The position numbers and the translations under genes are program-made. The notes below the pieces were generated by a model that worked only from the letters and a program-made list of their open reading frames with translations, was not told where the DNA came from and searched no databases. 64,000 bases of DNA from Vandammella animalimorsus (GTDB lineage Bacteria; Pseudomonadota; Gammaproteobacteria; Burkholderiales; Burkholderiaceae_C), in NCBI RefSeq assembly GCF_002285285.1, contig NZ_NSJF01000003.1, positions 248,001-312,000 on the forward strand. Direction: 5' to 3'. Of the stretch, positions 44,861 to 54,242 are shown piece after piece (position 1 is the stretch's first letter; each line of letters begins with the position of its first letter).

Positions 44861-45595
44861 TCAGGCATAGACCAGCGTGCCCTCATCCTCGCCGCGCACC
44901 ACGCGCTGCAGGGCGCCGGGCTTGACGATGGAAAAGACCTTGATGGGCAGCTTCTGGTCGCGGCATAGGGCGAACGCCGTGGCATCCATGATGCCCAGGT
45001 TCTTCACCATCGCCTCGTCGAAGCTGATGCGGCTGTAGCGCTGAGCCTGCGGATCCTTCATCGGGTCGGCGCTGTAGACACCGTCCACCTTGGTAGCCTT
45101 GAGCACCAGTTGCGCCCCCACCTCGGCCCCTCGCAATGCAGCGGCTGTATCGGTGGTGAAGAATGGATTGCCAGTGCCTGCGGCAAAGACGACGATCTTG
45201 CCCTCTTCCAAGTACTGCAAAGCCTTGGGCCGCACATAGGGCTCGGCCACCTGGTCAATCGAGATGGCGGACATGACGCGCGCGGGCACGCCCTTGCGGT
45301 CGATGGCATCGGCCAGCGCCAGCGAGTTCATCACCGTGGCCAGCATGCCCATGTAGTCGGCCGTGGCACGATCCATGCCAGCGGCGCCGCCGGCCATGCC
45401 GCGAAAAATATTGCCGCCTCCGATCACAATGGCCAGCTGAACTCCCATCTGGGCCACGGCAATGATCTCCTGAACCATCCTCTCGATGGTTTCCCGATTG
45501 ATGCCAAAGGCATCATCGCCCATCAGGGCTTCGCCAGAGAGCTTGAGCAAAATGCGCGAATAGGCTGGGGGGGGGACGGCGGTATCGGTCATCAC
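44861..45595 (-). CDS. pyrH: UMP kinase
   Basis: 244-residue bacterial UMP kinase of the amino-acid kinase fold. It has [44 protein letters not shown] and the C-terminal ATP-site motif [16 protein letters not shown]. Two adjacent start codons (45595, 45592). It lies in the tsf-pyrH-frr order. Confidence 0.97.
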   Translation of the reverse strand: MMTDTAVPPPAYSRILLKLSGEALMGDDAFGINRETIERMVQEIIAVAQMGVQLAIVIGGGNIFRGMAGGAAGMDRATADYMGMLATVMNSLALADAIDRKGVPARVMSAISIDQVAEPYVRPKALQYLEEGKIVVFAAGTGNPFFTTDTAAALRGAEVGAQLVLKATKVDGVYSADPMKDPQAQRYSRISFDEAMVKNLGIMDATAFALCRDQKLPIKVFSIVKPGALQRVVRGEDEGTLVYA

Positions 45596-45781
45596 GGATG
45601 AGGCTGGTCAAATTTCATGGGGCACGGGCCTGGCGATCTACGCTCCACAACAGCGTGAGCATTGATATCACCGACAGCCACCTGACCGGGCGCAACGCAA
45701 AGCAGCGCCCAGCAGAAGAACCGGCGGCGGCGCGCCCCTTGACAAGGCCTATGTCACGCCGCACACCAGACTCTCAAGGCA

Positions 45782-46669
45782 TCAGCCCTTGGCCGCAGCC
45801 ATCTGAGCTGCCACCTCGGCAGCGAAGTCATCAACTTTCTTCTCAATGCCTTCGCCCACGACGTACAGAGTAAAGCCATGCACCGTGGTACCTTTTTCCT
45901 TGAGCATCTGGCCCACGTTCTGCTTGTCATTCTTGACGAAAGGCTGGTCCAGCAGCGCCACTTCCTTGAGATACTTGGCCACAGCGCCATCGACCATCTT
46001 GGCCACGATGTCGGCGGGCTTGCCCGATTCTGCGGCCTTGCCTTGGGCAACGCTGCGCTCTTTCTCGATCAACTCGGCAGGCACGTCAGCGCCAGACAGC
46101 GCCACGGGCTTCATGGCCGCCACATGCATGGCCACGTCCTTGGCGGCAGCTTCGTCGCCATCGAACTCGACGACCACGCCAATGCGCGTGCCGTGCAAAT
46201 AGTGCGCCAGCTGCTTGCCATTGGCAAAGCGTGCGAAGCGGCGCAGCGACATGTTCTCGCCAATCTTGCCGATCAGGCCCTTGCGAACCTCTTCCAACGT
46301 GGGGCCAAAGCCGTCCTGGCTGTATTCCAGCGCGCCCAGTGCTTCCAGATCAGCAGGATTCTTTTCTGCCACCAGACGGGCGGCCGCATTGGCGAACTCC
46401 AGGAAGCTGTCGTTCTTGCTGACGAAGTCCGTCTCGCAGTTGACCTCCACCATGGCGCCAGTCTGGCCCTGCATGGCCACAGCGATCACGCCCTCGGCAG
46501 TCACGCGCGAAGCGGCCTTGCCAGCCTTGGTGCCAAGCTTGATGCGCAGCAGCTCTTCGGCCTTGGCCATGTCGCCATCAGCCTCAACCAGGGCCTTCTT
46601 GGCCTCCATCATGGGCGCATCGGTTTTTGCACGAAGCTCTGCCACCATACTTGCTGTCACTGCAGCCAT
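45782..46669 (-). CDS. tsf: Elongation factor Ts
   Basis: 295-residue guanine-nucleotide exchange factor for EF-Tu. The N-terminal UBA-like part contains [25 protein letters not shown], given here as spanning residues 9-33. The core carries [14 protein letters not shown] and the C-terminal region [20 protein letters not shown]. The ATG at 46669 gives the usual [13 protein letters not shown] start. Confidence 0.97.
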   Translation of the reverse strand: MAAVTASMVAELRAKTDAPMMEAKKALVEADGDMAKAEELLRIKLGTKAGKAASRVTAEGVIAVAMQGQTGAMVEVNCETDFVSKNDSFLEFANAAARLVAEKNPADLEALGALEYSQDGFGPTLEEVRKGLIGKIGENMSLRRFARFANGKQLAHYLHGTRIGVVVEFDGDEAAAKDVAMHVAAMKPVALSGADVPAELIEKERSVAQGKAAESGKPADIVAKMVDGAVAKYLKEVALLDQPFVKNDKQNVGQMLKEKGTTVHGFTLYVVGEGIEKKVDDFAAEVAAQMAAAKG

Positions 46670-46722
46670 CACGTTCTCCAATCCAAATCAGTACAAAAAT
46701 CAAATTCTGCCGCTGGCATACG

Positions 46723-46754
46723 AAAAAGGGGCACTCTGTGCGACGCCCCCTTTT
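46723..46754 (-). terminator. Attenuator-type terminator between rpsB and tsf
   Basis: On the minus strand a GGGGC/GCCCC-based stem with an A-rich 5' flank ends in TTTTTCG. It lies 68 bases after the rpsB stop and 53 before tsf, so it would reduce rather than abolish transcription into tsf. An equivalent partial terminator exists in E. coli. Confidence 0.75.
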
Positions 46755-46821
46755 GATCGATGCACGCCGCTCTGACAAGAAAGCCAGACGGCATCACGGC
46801 GCTGTGCGCGGGAGCAGCGGC

Positions 46822-47577
46822 TTACTCGGCCGCCTCCTCCTGCACCTCGACGAACTCATCGCCCTGCTCGCCAGCGGCCAGCTTGACCACTTCATCGACG
46901 GCGTTGTTGCGGCCCTCGATGATGGCGTCGGCAATGCCACGGGCATACAGGGCCACGGCCTTGGCCGAGTCGTCATTGCCGGGGATGACGTAGTCGATGC
47001 CTTCAGGGTTGTGATTGGTATCGACGACACCGATCAACGGAATGCCCAGCTTGTGCGCTTCAGACACGGCAATCTTGTGGTAACCCACGTCGATGACGAA
47101 GATCGCATCGGGCAGCGCGCTCATGTCCTGGATGCCACCGATGTCGCGCTCGAGCTTTTCGATCTCGCGCGAGAACATCAGTTGCTCTTTCTTGCTCATG
47201 GCTTCCAGGCCAGCCTCCTGCTGGGCCTTCATATCCTTGAGGCGCTTGACCGAGGTCTTCAGGGTCTTGAAGTTGGTCAACATGCCGCCCAGCCAGCGCT
47301 GGTCCACATAGGGCATGCCGGCGCGCTGCGCTTCCTGGGCGACGAACTCGCGCGACTGGCGCTTGGTGCCCACGAACAGGATGGTGCCGCGATTGGCCGC
47401 CAGCTGGCGCGCAAACTTTTGCGCCTCCTGGAACTTGGGCAGCGTAGCCTCCAAGTTAATGATGTGAATCTTGTTGCGATGGCCGAAGATGAAGGGGGCC
47501 ATCTTGGGGTTCCAGAAACGGGTTTGGTGGCCGAAATGCACACCTGCTTCCAGCATTTCACGCATGGTGATCGACAT
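46822..47577 (-). CDS. rpsB: 30S ribosomal protein S2
   Basis: 251-residue ribosomal protein. It has [20 protein letters not shown], the segment [20 protein letters not shown] and [25 protein letters not shown] given in part (residues 155-179). The C-terminus is acidic. [18 protein letters not shown] is the usual start, so 47577 is used. It is the first gene of the long minus-strand block. A leader of about 200 bases precedes it and could carry S2 autoregulation; that is inference. Confidence 0.97.
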   Translation of the reverse strand: MSITMREMLEAGVHFGHQTRFWNPKMAPFIFGHRNKIHIINLEATLPKFQEAQKFARQLAANRGTILFVGTKRQSREFVAQEAQRAGMPYVDQRWLGGMLTNFKTLKTSVKRLKDMKAQQEAGLEAMSKKEQLMFSREIEKLERDIGGIQDMSALPDAIFVIDVGYHKIAVSEAHKLGIPLIGVVDTNHNPEGIDYVIPGNDDSAKAVALYARGIADAIIEGRNNAVDEVVKLAAGEQGDEFVEVQEEAAE

Positions 47578-47789
47578 AGCTGTCTCTGCTTTCAAAGTCC
47601 GAAGGTTGGTTTCCTAGACCGGCCCCGCACTGGCACCCTGCGCCGCCATTGCCACAAAAGAGCACAATGACAACCGCAACTTGCGCAGCACCCTGGATGA
47701 ACCGGCCTGCTATTTGCCTTGCAGCGATGCGAAGCCCGTAAAAGCACAATCAAAGCTTCAGCAGTACCCACATCAAGCAAAACCGGCGG

Positions 47790-47795
47790 ATTTTA
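47790..47795 (-). promoter_or_regulatory. Candidate -10 box for rpsB
   Basis: On the minus strand GCTAAAAT reads as a -10 (TAAAAT), about 213 bases upstream of the rpsB ATG. The -35 region is poorly conserved. Confidence 0.45.
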
Positions 47796-47882
47796 GCACA
47801 GCGGCCATTTGCTGCAGCCGCTCGATCGGAAGCGGGCGACAGCCCCGCGTTTTGTGGGAAAATCGCGCGTTTTGCGTGCGCT

Positions 47883-47965
47883 TGGCAGTCCATTTGAATC
47901 CGCTGGACTGTCAACCGTGCAGAGACTTCGGACAGGATCTCAAGCGCGGCACAGGCCGCGTTTTT
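47883..47965 (+). promoter_or_regulatory. Structured leader with terminator upstream of thrS
   Basis: TGGCAGTCCA (47883-47892) pairs with TGGACTGTCA (47904-47913) with one G-U pair. A second stem, CGCGGC (47945-47950)/GCCGCG (47955-47960) with loop ACAG, is followed by TTTTTG and looks like an intrinsic terminator 38 bases before the thrS ATG. The arrangement suggests transcription attenuation; alternatively the terminator ends an unseen small RNA. Confidence 0.6.
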
Positions 47966-48002
47966 GCTTTTTACCCGGCACTTCTTCTTTTTGGGCTTTC
48001 CC

Positions 48003-49922
48003 ATGATTCAGATCACCCTTCCCGATGGTTCGCAGCGCCAGTTCGACAGCGCCGTCACCGTGGCCGAGGTGGCCGCCGCCATTGGCCCCGGCCTGGCCAA
48101 AAATACTGTGGCCGGCAAGGTCGATGGCCGCCTGGTGGATGCCAGCGATCTGATCGAGCACGACGCTCGCGTGCAAATCATCACCCCAAAGGATGAGGAA
48201 GGCGTAGACATCATCCGCCACTCCTGCGCACACTTGGTGGGCCACGCCGTCAAGCAACTCTACCCGTCGGCCAAGATGGTCATCGGCCCAGTGATCGACG
48301 AGGGCTTTTATTACGACATCTCCTACGAGCGCCCCTTCACCCCAGAGGACATGGCCGCCATTGAGCAGCGCATGAAGGAACTGATCGCCAAGGACTACGA
48401 TGTCATCAAGCGCATGACGCCGCGCGCTGAAGTCATCCGCATCTTTCAGGAGCGTGGCGAGGACTACAAGCTGCGCCTGATCGAGGACATGCCCAATGAA
48501 CAGGCCATGGGCCTGTACTTCCACGAGGAATACGTGGACATGTGCCGCGGCCCGCATGTGCCCAACACGCGCTTTCTGAAGGCTTTCAAGCTCACCAAGC
48601 TGGCTGGCGCCTACTGGCGCGGCGACTCGCGCAACGAGCAGCTGCAACGCATCTACGGCACGGCCTGGGCCGACAAAAAGCAGCTCGATGCCTACATCCA
48701 GCGCATTGAGGAGGCAGAAAAGCGCGACCACCGCCGCCTGGGCCGCGAGCTGGATCTGTTCCATCAGGACGAGCACTCGCCCGGCACCGTGTTCTGGCAC
48801 CCCAAGGGCTGGATCATCTGGCAGCAAGTCGAGCAGTACATGCGCCGCGTCTACCAGGAAAACGGCTATCTCGAAGTCAAAGGCCCGCAAATCCTGGACA
48901 AAACCCTGTGGGAGAAAACCGGCCACTGGGACAAATACCGCGAGAACATGTTCATCACCGAGAGCGAAAAGCGCGACTACGCACTCAAGCCGATGAACTG
49001 CCCCGGCCACCTGCTGATCTTCAACCAAGGCATCAAAAGCTACCGCGACCTGCCGCTGCGCTATGGCGAATTCGGCCAATGCCACCGCAACGAGCCCTCG
49101 GGCGGCCTGCACGGCATCATGCGCGTGCGCGCCTTCACGCAGGACGACGGCCACATCTTCTGTACGCCCGACCAGCTGCAAGCCGAAGTGCAACACTTCA
49201 CCCAGGTGCTGCAGCGCGTCTACCGTGACTTTGGTTTTACCGACATCATCTACAAGGTCGCCACCCGCCCCGAGAAGCGCATCGGCACCGAGGAGAGCTG
49301 GGACCAGGCTGAAGCTGCGTTGATCGACAGCCTCAAGGCCACCGGCGTGCAATACCGCATCGCCGAGGGCGACGGCGCCTTCTACGGCCCCAAGCTGGAA
49401 TACACGCTGCGCGATGCCCTGGGGCGCGAATGGCAGTGTGGCACCATCCAGGTTGACCCTTCGATGCCCGAGCGACTGGATGCCCAATACGTCGGCGAGG
49501 ACGGCGCACGCCACCGCCCGCTGATGCTGCACCGCGCCATCGTCGGCAGCCTGGAACGCTTCATCGGCATCCTCATCGAGCACTATGCCGGCGCCCTGCC
49601 CGTCTGGCTGGCACCGCAACAAGTCAGTGTGCTCAACATCACCGACGCCCAGGCCGACTACTGCCGCGAGCTTGTTGTAAAACTCCAAAAAGCCCTGCCG
49701 CACCAACCCATCCGCGCCGAGTTGGATTTACGCAACGAAAAGATCACTTATAAAATACGCGAGCACGCCTTGCAAAAAGTGCCGTTCATCCTCGTGGCCG
49801 GCGACAAGGAGAAGGCCGCAGGCACCGTGGCAGTCCGCGGTCGTGGCAACCAGGATTTGGGGGTCATGCCGCTGGAGCAATTCATCGCATTGATCAGCGA
49901 AAAAATTGCCGCCAAGCAATAA
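48003..49922 (+). CDS. thrS: Threonine--tRNA ligase
   Basis: 639-residue class II synthetase. Domains in order: TGS (residues 1-61), the editing domain with [16 protein letters not shown], then the catalytic core with motif 1 around [16 protein letters not shown], motif 2 [19 protein letters not shown] and motif 3 [18 protein letters not shown], and the anticodon-binding domain (about 540-639). The zinc Cys is in [12 protein letters not shown]. The start at 48003 follows the conserved [10 protein letters not shown]. Confidence 0.98.
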   Translation: MIQITLPDGSQRQFDSAVTVAEVAAAIGPGLAKNTVAGKVDGRLVDASDLIEHDARVQIITPKDEEGVDIIRHSCAHLVGHAVKQLYPSAKMVIGPVIDEGFYYDISYERPFTPEDMAAIEQRMKELIAKDYDVIKRMTPRAEVIRIFQERGEDYKLRLIEDMPNEQAMGLYFHEEYVDMCRGPHVPNTRFLKAFKLTKLAGAYWRGDSRNEQLQRIYGTAWADKKQLDAYIQRIEEAEKRDHRRLGRELDLFHQDEHSPGTVFWHPKGWIIWQQVEQYMRRVYQENGYLEVKGPQILDKTLWEKTGHWDKYRENMFITESEKRDYALKPMNCPGHLLIFNQGIKSYRDLPLRYGEFGQCHRNEPSGGLHGIMRVRAFTQDDGHIFCTPDQLQAEVQHFTQVLQRVYRDFGFTDIIYKVATRPEKRIGTEESWDQAEAALIDSLKATGVQYRIAEGDGAFYGPKLEYTLRDALGREWQCGTIQVDPSMPERLDAQYVGEDGARHRPLMLHRAIVGSLERFIGILIEHYAGALPVWLAPQQVSVLNITDAQADYCRELVVKLQKALPHQPIRAELDLRNEKITYKIREHALQKVPFILVAGDKEKAAGTVAVRGRGNQDLGVMPLEQFIALISEKIAAKQ

Positions 49923-49983
49923 ATGCCTGCCTGCCCTGTCCTCAGCCTGTTCATGATCTTCAAGGGCCTTGCTGCCCGCCACT

Positions 49984-50005
49984 CCGCCCGGCCATTGCCG
50001 GGCGG
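49984..50005 (+). terminator. Stem-loop between thrS and infC
   Basis: CCGCCCGGC, loop CATT, GCCGGGCGG: a perfect 9-bp stem followed by CTTCTT. It may be a weak terminator or a processing site just before the infC ribosome-binding site. Confidence 0.6.
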
Positions 50006-50038
50006 CTTCTTGCAACCAACCGTTTGAAGGTGAGAGCC

Positions 50039-50656
50039 ATCGCTACTGAATACCGTGACCGTCGACACCGCGAAGAGCGCAAGCATCGACTCAACCGTGA
50101 AATCAACGCGCCCGAGCTGCGCGTGACCGGGCCAGACAACGAGCCCATCGGCGTCATCAGCCTGCAGGAAGCCCTGCGCATGGCCGGCGACCTGGATGTC
50201 GATCTGGTCGAGATCGCGCCCACCGCCAACCCGCCCGTGGCCCGCCTGATCGACTACGGCAAGTTCAAGTACCAGGAACAAAAGCGCGCTGCCGAGGCCA
50301 AGGCCAAGCAGACCGTCATCGACATCAAGGAAGTCAAATTCCGCCCTGGCACCGACGACGGCGACTACAACATCAAGCTGCGCAACATCCGCCGCTTTCT
50401 TGAAGATGGCGACAAAGTCAAGGTCACACTGCGTTTTCGCGGCCGCGAAATCACCCACCAGAATCTGGGCCTGAACCTGCTCAACCGACTGCGCGAAGAA
50501 CTGGGCGATGCCATCGTCGTCGAGCAATTCCCCAAGCTCGAAGGCCGCCAGATGATCATGATGATCGCGCCGCAAAAGAAAAAAGCCAGCGGCGGCGGCA
50601 AACCAAAGGCCAATGCCCCGCAATCCCAGCCCGGCAGCGAAGCCGCCCCGGACTGA
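50039..50656 (+). CDS. infC: Translation initiation factor IF-3
   Basis: 205-residue factor. N-terminal half: [23 protein letters not shown] (residues about 15-37). The linker is [22 protein letters not shown], residues about 76-97. The C-terminal domain contains [15 protein letters not shown] and [13 protein letters not shown]. There is no ATG/GTG/TTG at the conserved start. The ATC at 50039 lies 4 bases after a strong AAGGTGAG (50027-50034) and gives (M)[20 protein letters not shown], the N-terminus seen in relatives. Near-cognate starts let IF-3 repress its own synthesis. A TTG at 50024 is in frame but would place the ribosome-binding site inside the gene. Confidence 0.9.
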   Translation: MATEYRDRRHREERKHRLNREINAPELRVTGPDNEPIGVISLQEALRMAGDLDVDLVEIAPTANPPVARLIDYGKFKYQEQKRAAEAKAKQTVIDIKEVKFRPGTDDGDYNIKLRNIRRFLEDGDKVKVTLRFRGREITHQNLGLNLLNRLREELGDAIVVEQFPKLEGRQMIMMIAPQKKKASGGGKPKANAPQSQPGSEAAPD

Positions 50657-50904
50657 TCCAAGCAACCGCCCGCCCCAGGCCACCGCCCACTTAAGGGCGA
50701 GCCGCAAGCACCACCCACACGCGCTGCATGCCATCACAGATGATGGCTGCCGCGCGTCGTCGTCTGCGCCGAGCCCTGCCACTACTCGCCAAGCAGACAT
50801 CATTCCCGATGCGCCAGACGGGAAATACCGGCCGCTAACGCCAGCAGTCAGGCGCTATCATGCCGTCGGCGCAGGCTTCTCCACACGGCAGGCCTGCCTC
50901 CATA

Positions 50905-51030
50905 TTCCCCGAGGGGAGCCCCGCGCCAAGGGGCTGAGAAACTGTTGGTCGGCACGCCCGCAGCGCCTGGGCATGCCCGGCAGCACAGTGACCCTTTGAA
51001 CCTGATCCGGATCATGCCGGCGAAGGGACG
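50905..51030 (+). promoter_or_regulatory. TPP riboswitch (THI element)
   Basis: The conserved core is plain: GGGGAGCC near 50913, GGGGCTGAGA at 50930-50939, then ACCCTTTGAACCTGATC at 50991-51007 and GGATCATGCCGGCGAAGGGA to about 51028. A TATCAT (50856-50861) could be its -10 box. It lies 88 bases before the first tenA-like gene and should repress it when thiamine pyrophosphate is plentiful. The bases 50657-50904 show no gene. Confidence 0.95.
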
Positions 51031-51118
51031 GGCAAGGCCCCAGGTACAGCCCCCGCTGTCGCACCCAGGCCACCCCGTACTCCTCGCAGGCCCCATCCAC
51101 ACCAACGAGGAGCACACC

Positions 51119-51757
51119 ATGACCGCCTTCACCGAACAACTGCGCCAAGCCAACCTGCAGACCTGGGAGCAGGCTGCCGAACACCGCTTCGTCCAAGAGC
51201 TGTTTGCCGGCACCATCGACGATGCCGTCATGGCCCACTACCTGATTCAGGATCACCGCTTCCTCGACAGCTTCCTGACCCTGCTGGGCAGCGCCATCGC
51301 CACCGCCGACACTTTCGAGGCGCGGCTGCGCTTCGGTCGCTTTGCCGGCATGGTCTCAGGCGACGAAAACACCTACTTCCTGCGCGCCTTCGAAGCCTTG
51401 GGCGTGAGTGAGGCGCGCCGCCACCAGGAGCCGGACACAGCCCCCACGCAGGGCTTTCAGGCCATCATGCGCGAGGCTGCTGCAACCCGCAACTACGCCG
51501 CCGTGCTGGCTGTGCTCAACGTCGCCGAATGGCTCTACCAGGACTGGGCCACACGCGGCAACAAGCCCTTGCCCGAACACTTCGTGCACGCCGAATGGGT
51601 CACGCTGCACAACAACCCCTTCTTCAACGACTTCGTCGCCTTCCTGCGCGCCGAGCTCGACCGCATCGGCCCGGCGCACAGCGACATCGCGCACGACTTC
51701 TTCCGCCGCGCCGTGGCGCTGGAGCTGGCCTTCTTCGACGAAGCCTACAACGCCTGA
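51119..51757 (+). CDS. TenA_E-like thiaminase II family protein
   Basis: 212-residue all-helical TenA/PqqC-fold protein. Family features are HRFVQELFAGTIDDAVMAHYLIQDHRFLDSF (about residues 21-51), GDENTYFLRAFE and the AEWLYQDWA segment. It has no Cys at the position of the catalytic residue of classical TenA, which places it near TenA_E. TenA proteins hydrolyse thiamin-degradation products to salvage the pyrimidine. A GAGGAG ribosome-binding site lies at 51107-51112. It is the first gene under the TPP riboswitch and is followed 15 bases later by a second tenA. Confidence 0.85.
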   Translation: MTAFTEQLRQANLQTWEQAAEHRFVQELFAGTIDDAVMAHYLIQDHRFLDSFLTLLGSAIATADTFEARLRFGRFAGMVSGDENTYFLRAFEALGVSEARRHQEPDTAPTQGFQAIMREAAATRNYAAVLAVLNVAEWLYQDWATRGNKPLPEHFVHAEWVTLHNNPFFNDFVAFLRAELDRIGPAHSDIAHDFFRRAVALELAFFDEAYNA

Positions 51758-51772
51758 ACGGGAGCGCCGCCC

Positions 51773-52435
51773 ATGACAACCGTCTTCGAGCGCCTCAAGG
51801 CTGCCGCCCTGTCCGACTGGAACCGCTACGTCGACCACCCCTTCATCCGCCAAATGGAAGCGGGCACCCTGCCCCAGCCCGTGTTCCAGCAGTACCTGAT
51901 CCAAGACTACCTGTTCCTGATCCAATACGCGCGCGCCCACGCCCTGGCCATCTACAAAAGCCGCACACTGGAAGACATGCACATCGCGCAGGGCGGGCTC
52001 AATGCCATCCTGGGCGAAATGAACCTGCACGTGCGCCTGTGCGAGCGCTGGGGCCTGAGCCCGGCCCAGCTCCAGGCCGCGCCCGAGCACCAGGCCACCG
52101 TGGCCTACACCCGCTACGTGCTCGACTGCGGCCAAAGTGGCGACCTGCTGGACCTGAACGTGGCCCTGGCCCCGTGCATGATTGGCTACGCCGAAATCGG
52201 TCGTCGCCTGGCTCCGGCCCTGGCCGCGCGGCCCGACCACCCCTATCGCGAATGGATCAGCGAATACTCCGGGCAAGCCTTTCAGCAAGCCGCCCAGGCC
52301 TGTATCGTCCACATGGACAAACTCGCTGCCCACGCCATGACCGAGGCACGTTTTACCGAACTCACCGCCATCTTCGCCCAAGCAGCCCGCCTGGAGGCTG
52401 ACTTCTGGCAGATGGGCTTCGATCTGGCCAAGTAG
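51773..52435 (+). CDS. tenA: Thiaminase II/aminopyrimidine aminohydrolase
   Basis: 220-residue TenA with the catalytic Cys at exactly position 135 (LAPCMIGYAEIG). Also YLIQDYLFLIQYARAHALAIYK and YREWISEYSGQAFQ are family motifs. It probably converts formylaminopyrimidine-derived aminopyrimidine to HMP for thiamin synthesis. It is cotranscribed with the TenA_E-like gene under the TPP riboswitch. No thiamin kinase or permease gene is next to it; the neighbour is a convergent GntR regulator. Confidence 0.93.
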   Translation: MTTVFERLKAAALSDWNRYVDHPFIRQMEAGTLPQPVFQQYLIQDYLFLIQYARAHALAIYKSRTLEDMHIAQGGLNAILGEMNLHVRLCERWGLSPAQLQAAPEHQATVAYTRYVLDCGQSGDLLDLNVALAPCMIGYAEIGRRLAPALAARPDHPYREWISEYSGQAFQQAAQACIVHMDKLAAHAMTEARFTELTAIFAQAARLEADFWQMGFDLAK

Positions 52436-52499
52436 GTGCCCGAACACTGATGCGGTCTGACTCACGCACATGGCTCGCGGAGCAGGCACCGAAGGACAG

Positions 52500-53270
52500 T
52501 CACGAACTCTGAGTTTGCTGCGACAAGCCCAGCAATTGCTTGACCACCCTGCCCGTGTCCCGATAGTGGCGCGCCAACAAGCCGGCGGCCAGACCGGCAT
52601 CGCGCGCCACTGCCGCATCCATGAGTTGGCGGTGCTCGGCCAGTACATCACGCCCCACCTGCCAGTACCGACCATCGCGCAGCGCCGGCTGACGGTAGCG
52701 CTCGCTTTGTGCATATAACTGTTCAGCAAAGCTCAGCAACCAACCTGAGCCGCAAGCTGCGATAAGGCTACGGTGGAACTCGTAGTGGCGTTGCTCGAAC
52801 TGCGCCTCGGCATCGCTATGGCCTTCCTGTTCATCGGCTGCGTAGTAACGCCGGGTAGCCAAGGCCAACGCATGGTAGGCTGACACAACCTGAGCCTCCC
52901 ACTGATCGTCGCCCTTGACCAGGGATCGGCGCAACGCCTCACACTCGATGACGATGCGGGTCTCAATCACATCCCACATCTGCTCTTCGGAAAAAGGCGC
53001 CACGCGAAAACCGCGCGATGTGGTAGATACCACCAATTGCTCGCTGAGCAGGCGATTCAAGGCCTCACGCAGCGGCGAGTAGCTGATTCCGTAACAGTTC
53101 TTAAGTTGCGCCAGGCGCAGCGCCTGGCCTGCGGGAAAGCGCCCGGCAATGATGTCGCGGCGCAACGCTCGATGCGCTTGCTCGGCCAGGGTGATTTCTT
53201 CGTAGATGGCCCCCTCTGGCTGCGCAGAATGCGGGGCCTGTGTTTTGGCGACCTTTATGCGGGGCTTCAT
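52500..53270 (-). CDS. GntR-family (FCD) transcriptional regulator
   Basis: 256-residue regulator. Winged-helix domain at about 25-95 (EQAHRALRRDIIAGRFPAGQ, then LKNCYGISYSPLREALNRL), followed by an all-helical FCD effector domain with EFHRSLIAAC and the C-terminal HRQLMDAAVARD carrying metal/ligand-type residues. The start at 53270 is preferred; a further ATG lies at 53315. It is the last gene of the catabolic cluster and on the same strand, so it is the best candidate regulator. The 189-base gap to the maleate isomerase gene may hold its own promoter. Confidence 0.88.
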   Translation of the reverse strand: MKPRIKVAKTQAPHSAQPEGAIYEEITLAEQAHRALRRDIIAGRFPAGQALRLAQLKNCYGISYSPLREALNRLLSEQLVVSTTSRGFRVAPFSEEQMWDVIETRIVIECEALRRSLVKGDDQWEAQVVSAYHALALATRRYYAADEQEGHSDAEAQFEQRHYEFHRSLIAACGSGWLLSFAEQLYAQSERYRQPALRDGRYWQVGRDVLAEHRQLMDAAVARDAGLAAGLLARHYRDTGRVVKQLLGLSQQTQSS

Positions 53271-53459
53271 GGCGGACTCCGTAGACCACTGCTTCGTCTC
53301 ATGGCTATCGGGCATAGACCTGGGCTGCGGCCCCAAACCGTAGACAGTCGAATGCAGTGGGATACAGGCAGCAGGTCAGAAATCTGCCAAGGTCGTGATG
53401 CCAAACCTTGGCAGACGCGACTCACAGGGAGAGTTCGCTCACTTGCATGCCAGGCACGA

Positions 53460-54242
53460 TTATGTACTGCTGGGCCCGCCTGCGCCTCGCGCAGCCAGCA
53501 AGGCGCCGTAGCCAGGCACCTGCGCATCCAAGCCCAGGCGCTTGAGCATCTGGTAAACCGTGGCTACAGATGAAGAGAGCACGGGCAGCCCAATGCGATC
53601 CTCGATGGGCTGAATGGAAGCCAACGAAGGCATTTGCACACAGGCCGATGCCACCACTGCGTCCACACCGCTGGTCTTGAGCTTGCGGCTGATCTCGATC
53701 GGCGCGCGCGGATCCTGGCGTCCGACTTCCAGGTTGTCGGCGATTTCCAGCGAGATGCTGTCCACGACCTCAATGCCTTCGTGCTCGATGTAGTCGATCA
53801 CCAGCTGTGTCAGCGGCTTCATGTAAGGGGTCAGGATGGAGATTTTCTTGGCCCCCAAAGCCTGCAAGCCTTCAACCAGCGCCCCGGCGCTGGTCACGAC
53901 AGGTGCAGGCGCGCCATTGGCTACCGTGCAGGCATGCAGGCGCTGTTCAGAGATGCGGTGGTAGCCCTTGCCCATGCTCATGATGGCCACCAAGCACGCG
54001 TAGCCCAACACGTCCACGCGAGCATCCGACAACTCCAACGCACAGCGATCGCTGTCTGCGTCCATGGCCGACAGCTCCTCCTTGGTGACATGCTTCATGC
54101 GCATGCGACTGGAGTGAAATGTAAAGCGCTCCGGAGCCACGGCCTCGCGAGCACGCAACACTGCTGGGATTTCCGTTTCCATCGTGGTGTTAGAGGAAGG
54201 CACGATTTGCCCAATGCGGTAATAGCGCGTTGCAACACTCAT
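53460..54242 (-). CDS. Maleate isomerase
   Basis: 260-residue Asp/Glu racemase-superfamily enzyme that converts maleate to fumarate. The N-terminus RIGQIVPSSNTTMETEIP, the RFTFHSSRMRMKHV segment and the two catalytic cysteines, Cys83 (LGYACLVAIMSMG) and Cys201 (VASACVQMPSL), all match NicE/MaiA-type maleate isomerases. Length is normal. The start overlaps the nitrilase stop as ATGA. In this cluster it would finish the route by delivering fumarate to the TCA cycle. Confidence 0.92.
   Translation of the reverse strand: MSVATRYYRIGQIVPSSNTTMETEIPAVLRAREAVAPERFTFHSSRMRMKHVTKEELSAMDADSDRCALELSDARVDVLGYACLVAIMSMGKGYHRISEQRLHACTVANGAPAPVVTSAGALVEGLQALGAKKISILTPYMKPLTQLVIDYIEHEGIEVVDSISLEIADNLEVGRQDPRAPIEISRKLKTSGVDAVVASACVQMPSLASIQPIEDRIGLPVLSSSVATVYQMLKRLGLDAQVPGYGALLAARGAGGPSST

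Noticed and set aside
47578..48002. T-box leader for thrS
   Set aside because: T-boxes are mainly in Firmicutes, and the conserved T-box sequence is not found. Only hairpins and a terminator are visible.
47940..49706. A 588-codon minus-strand frame opposite thrS
   Set aside because: Antisense shadow. thrS carries all class II synthetase motifs on the plus strand.
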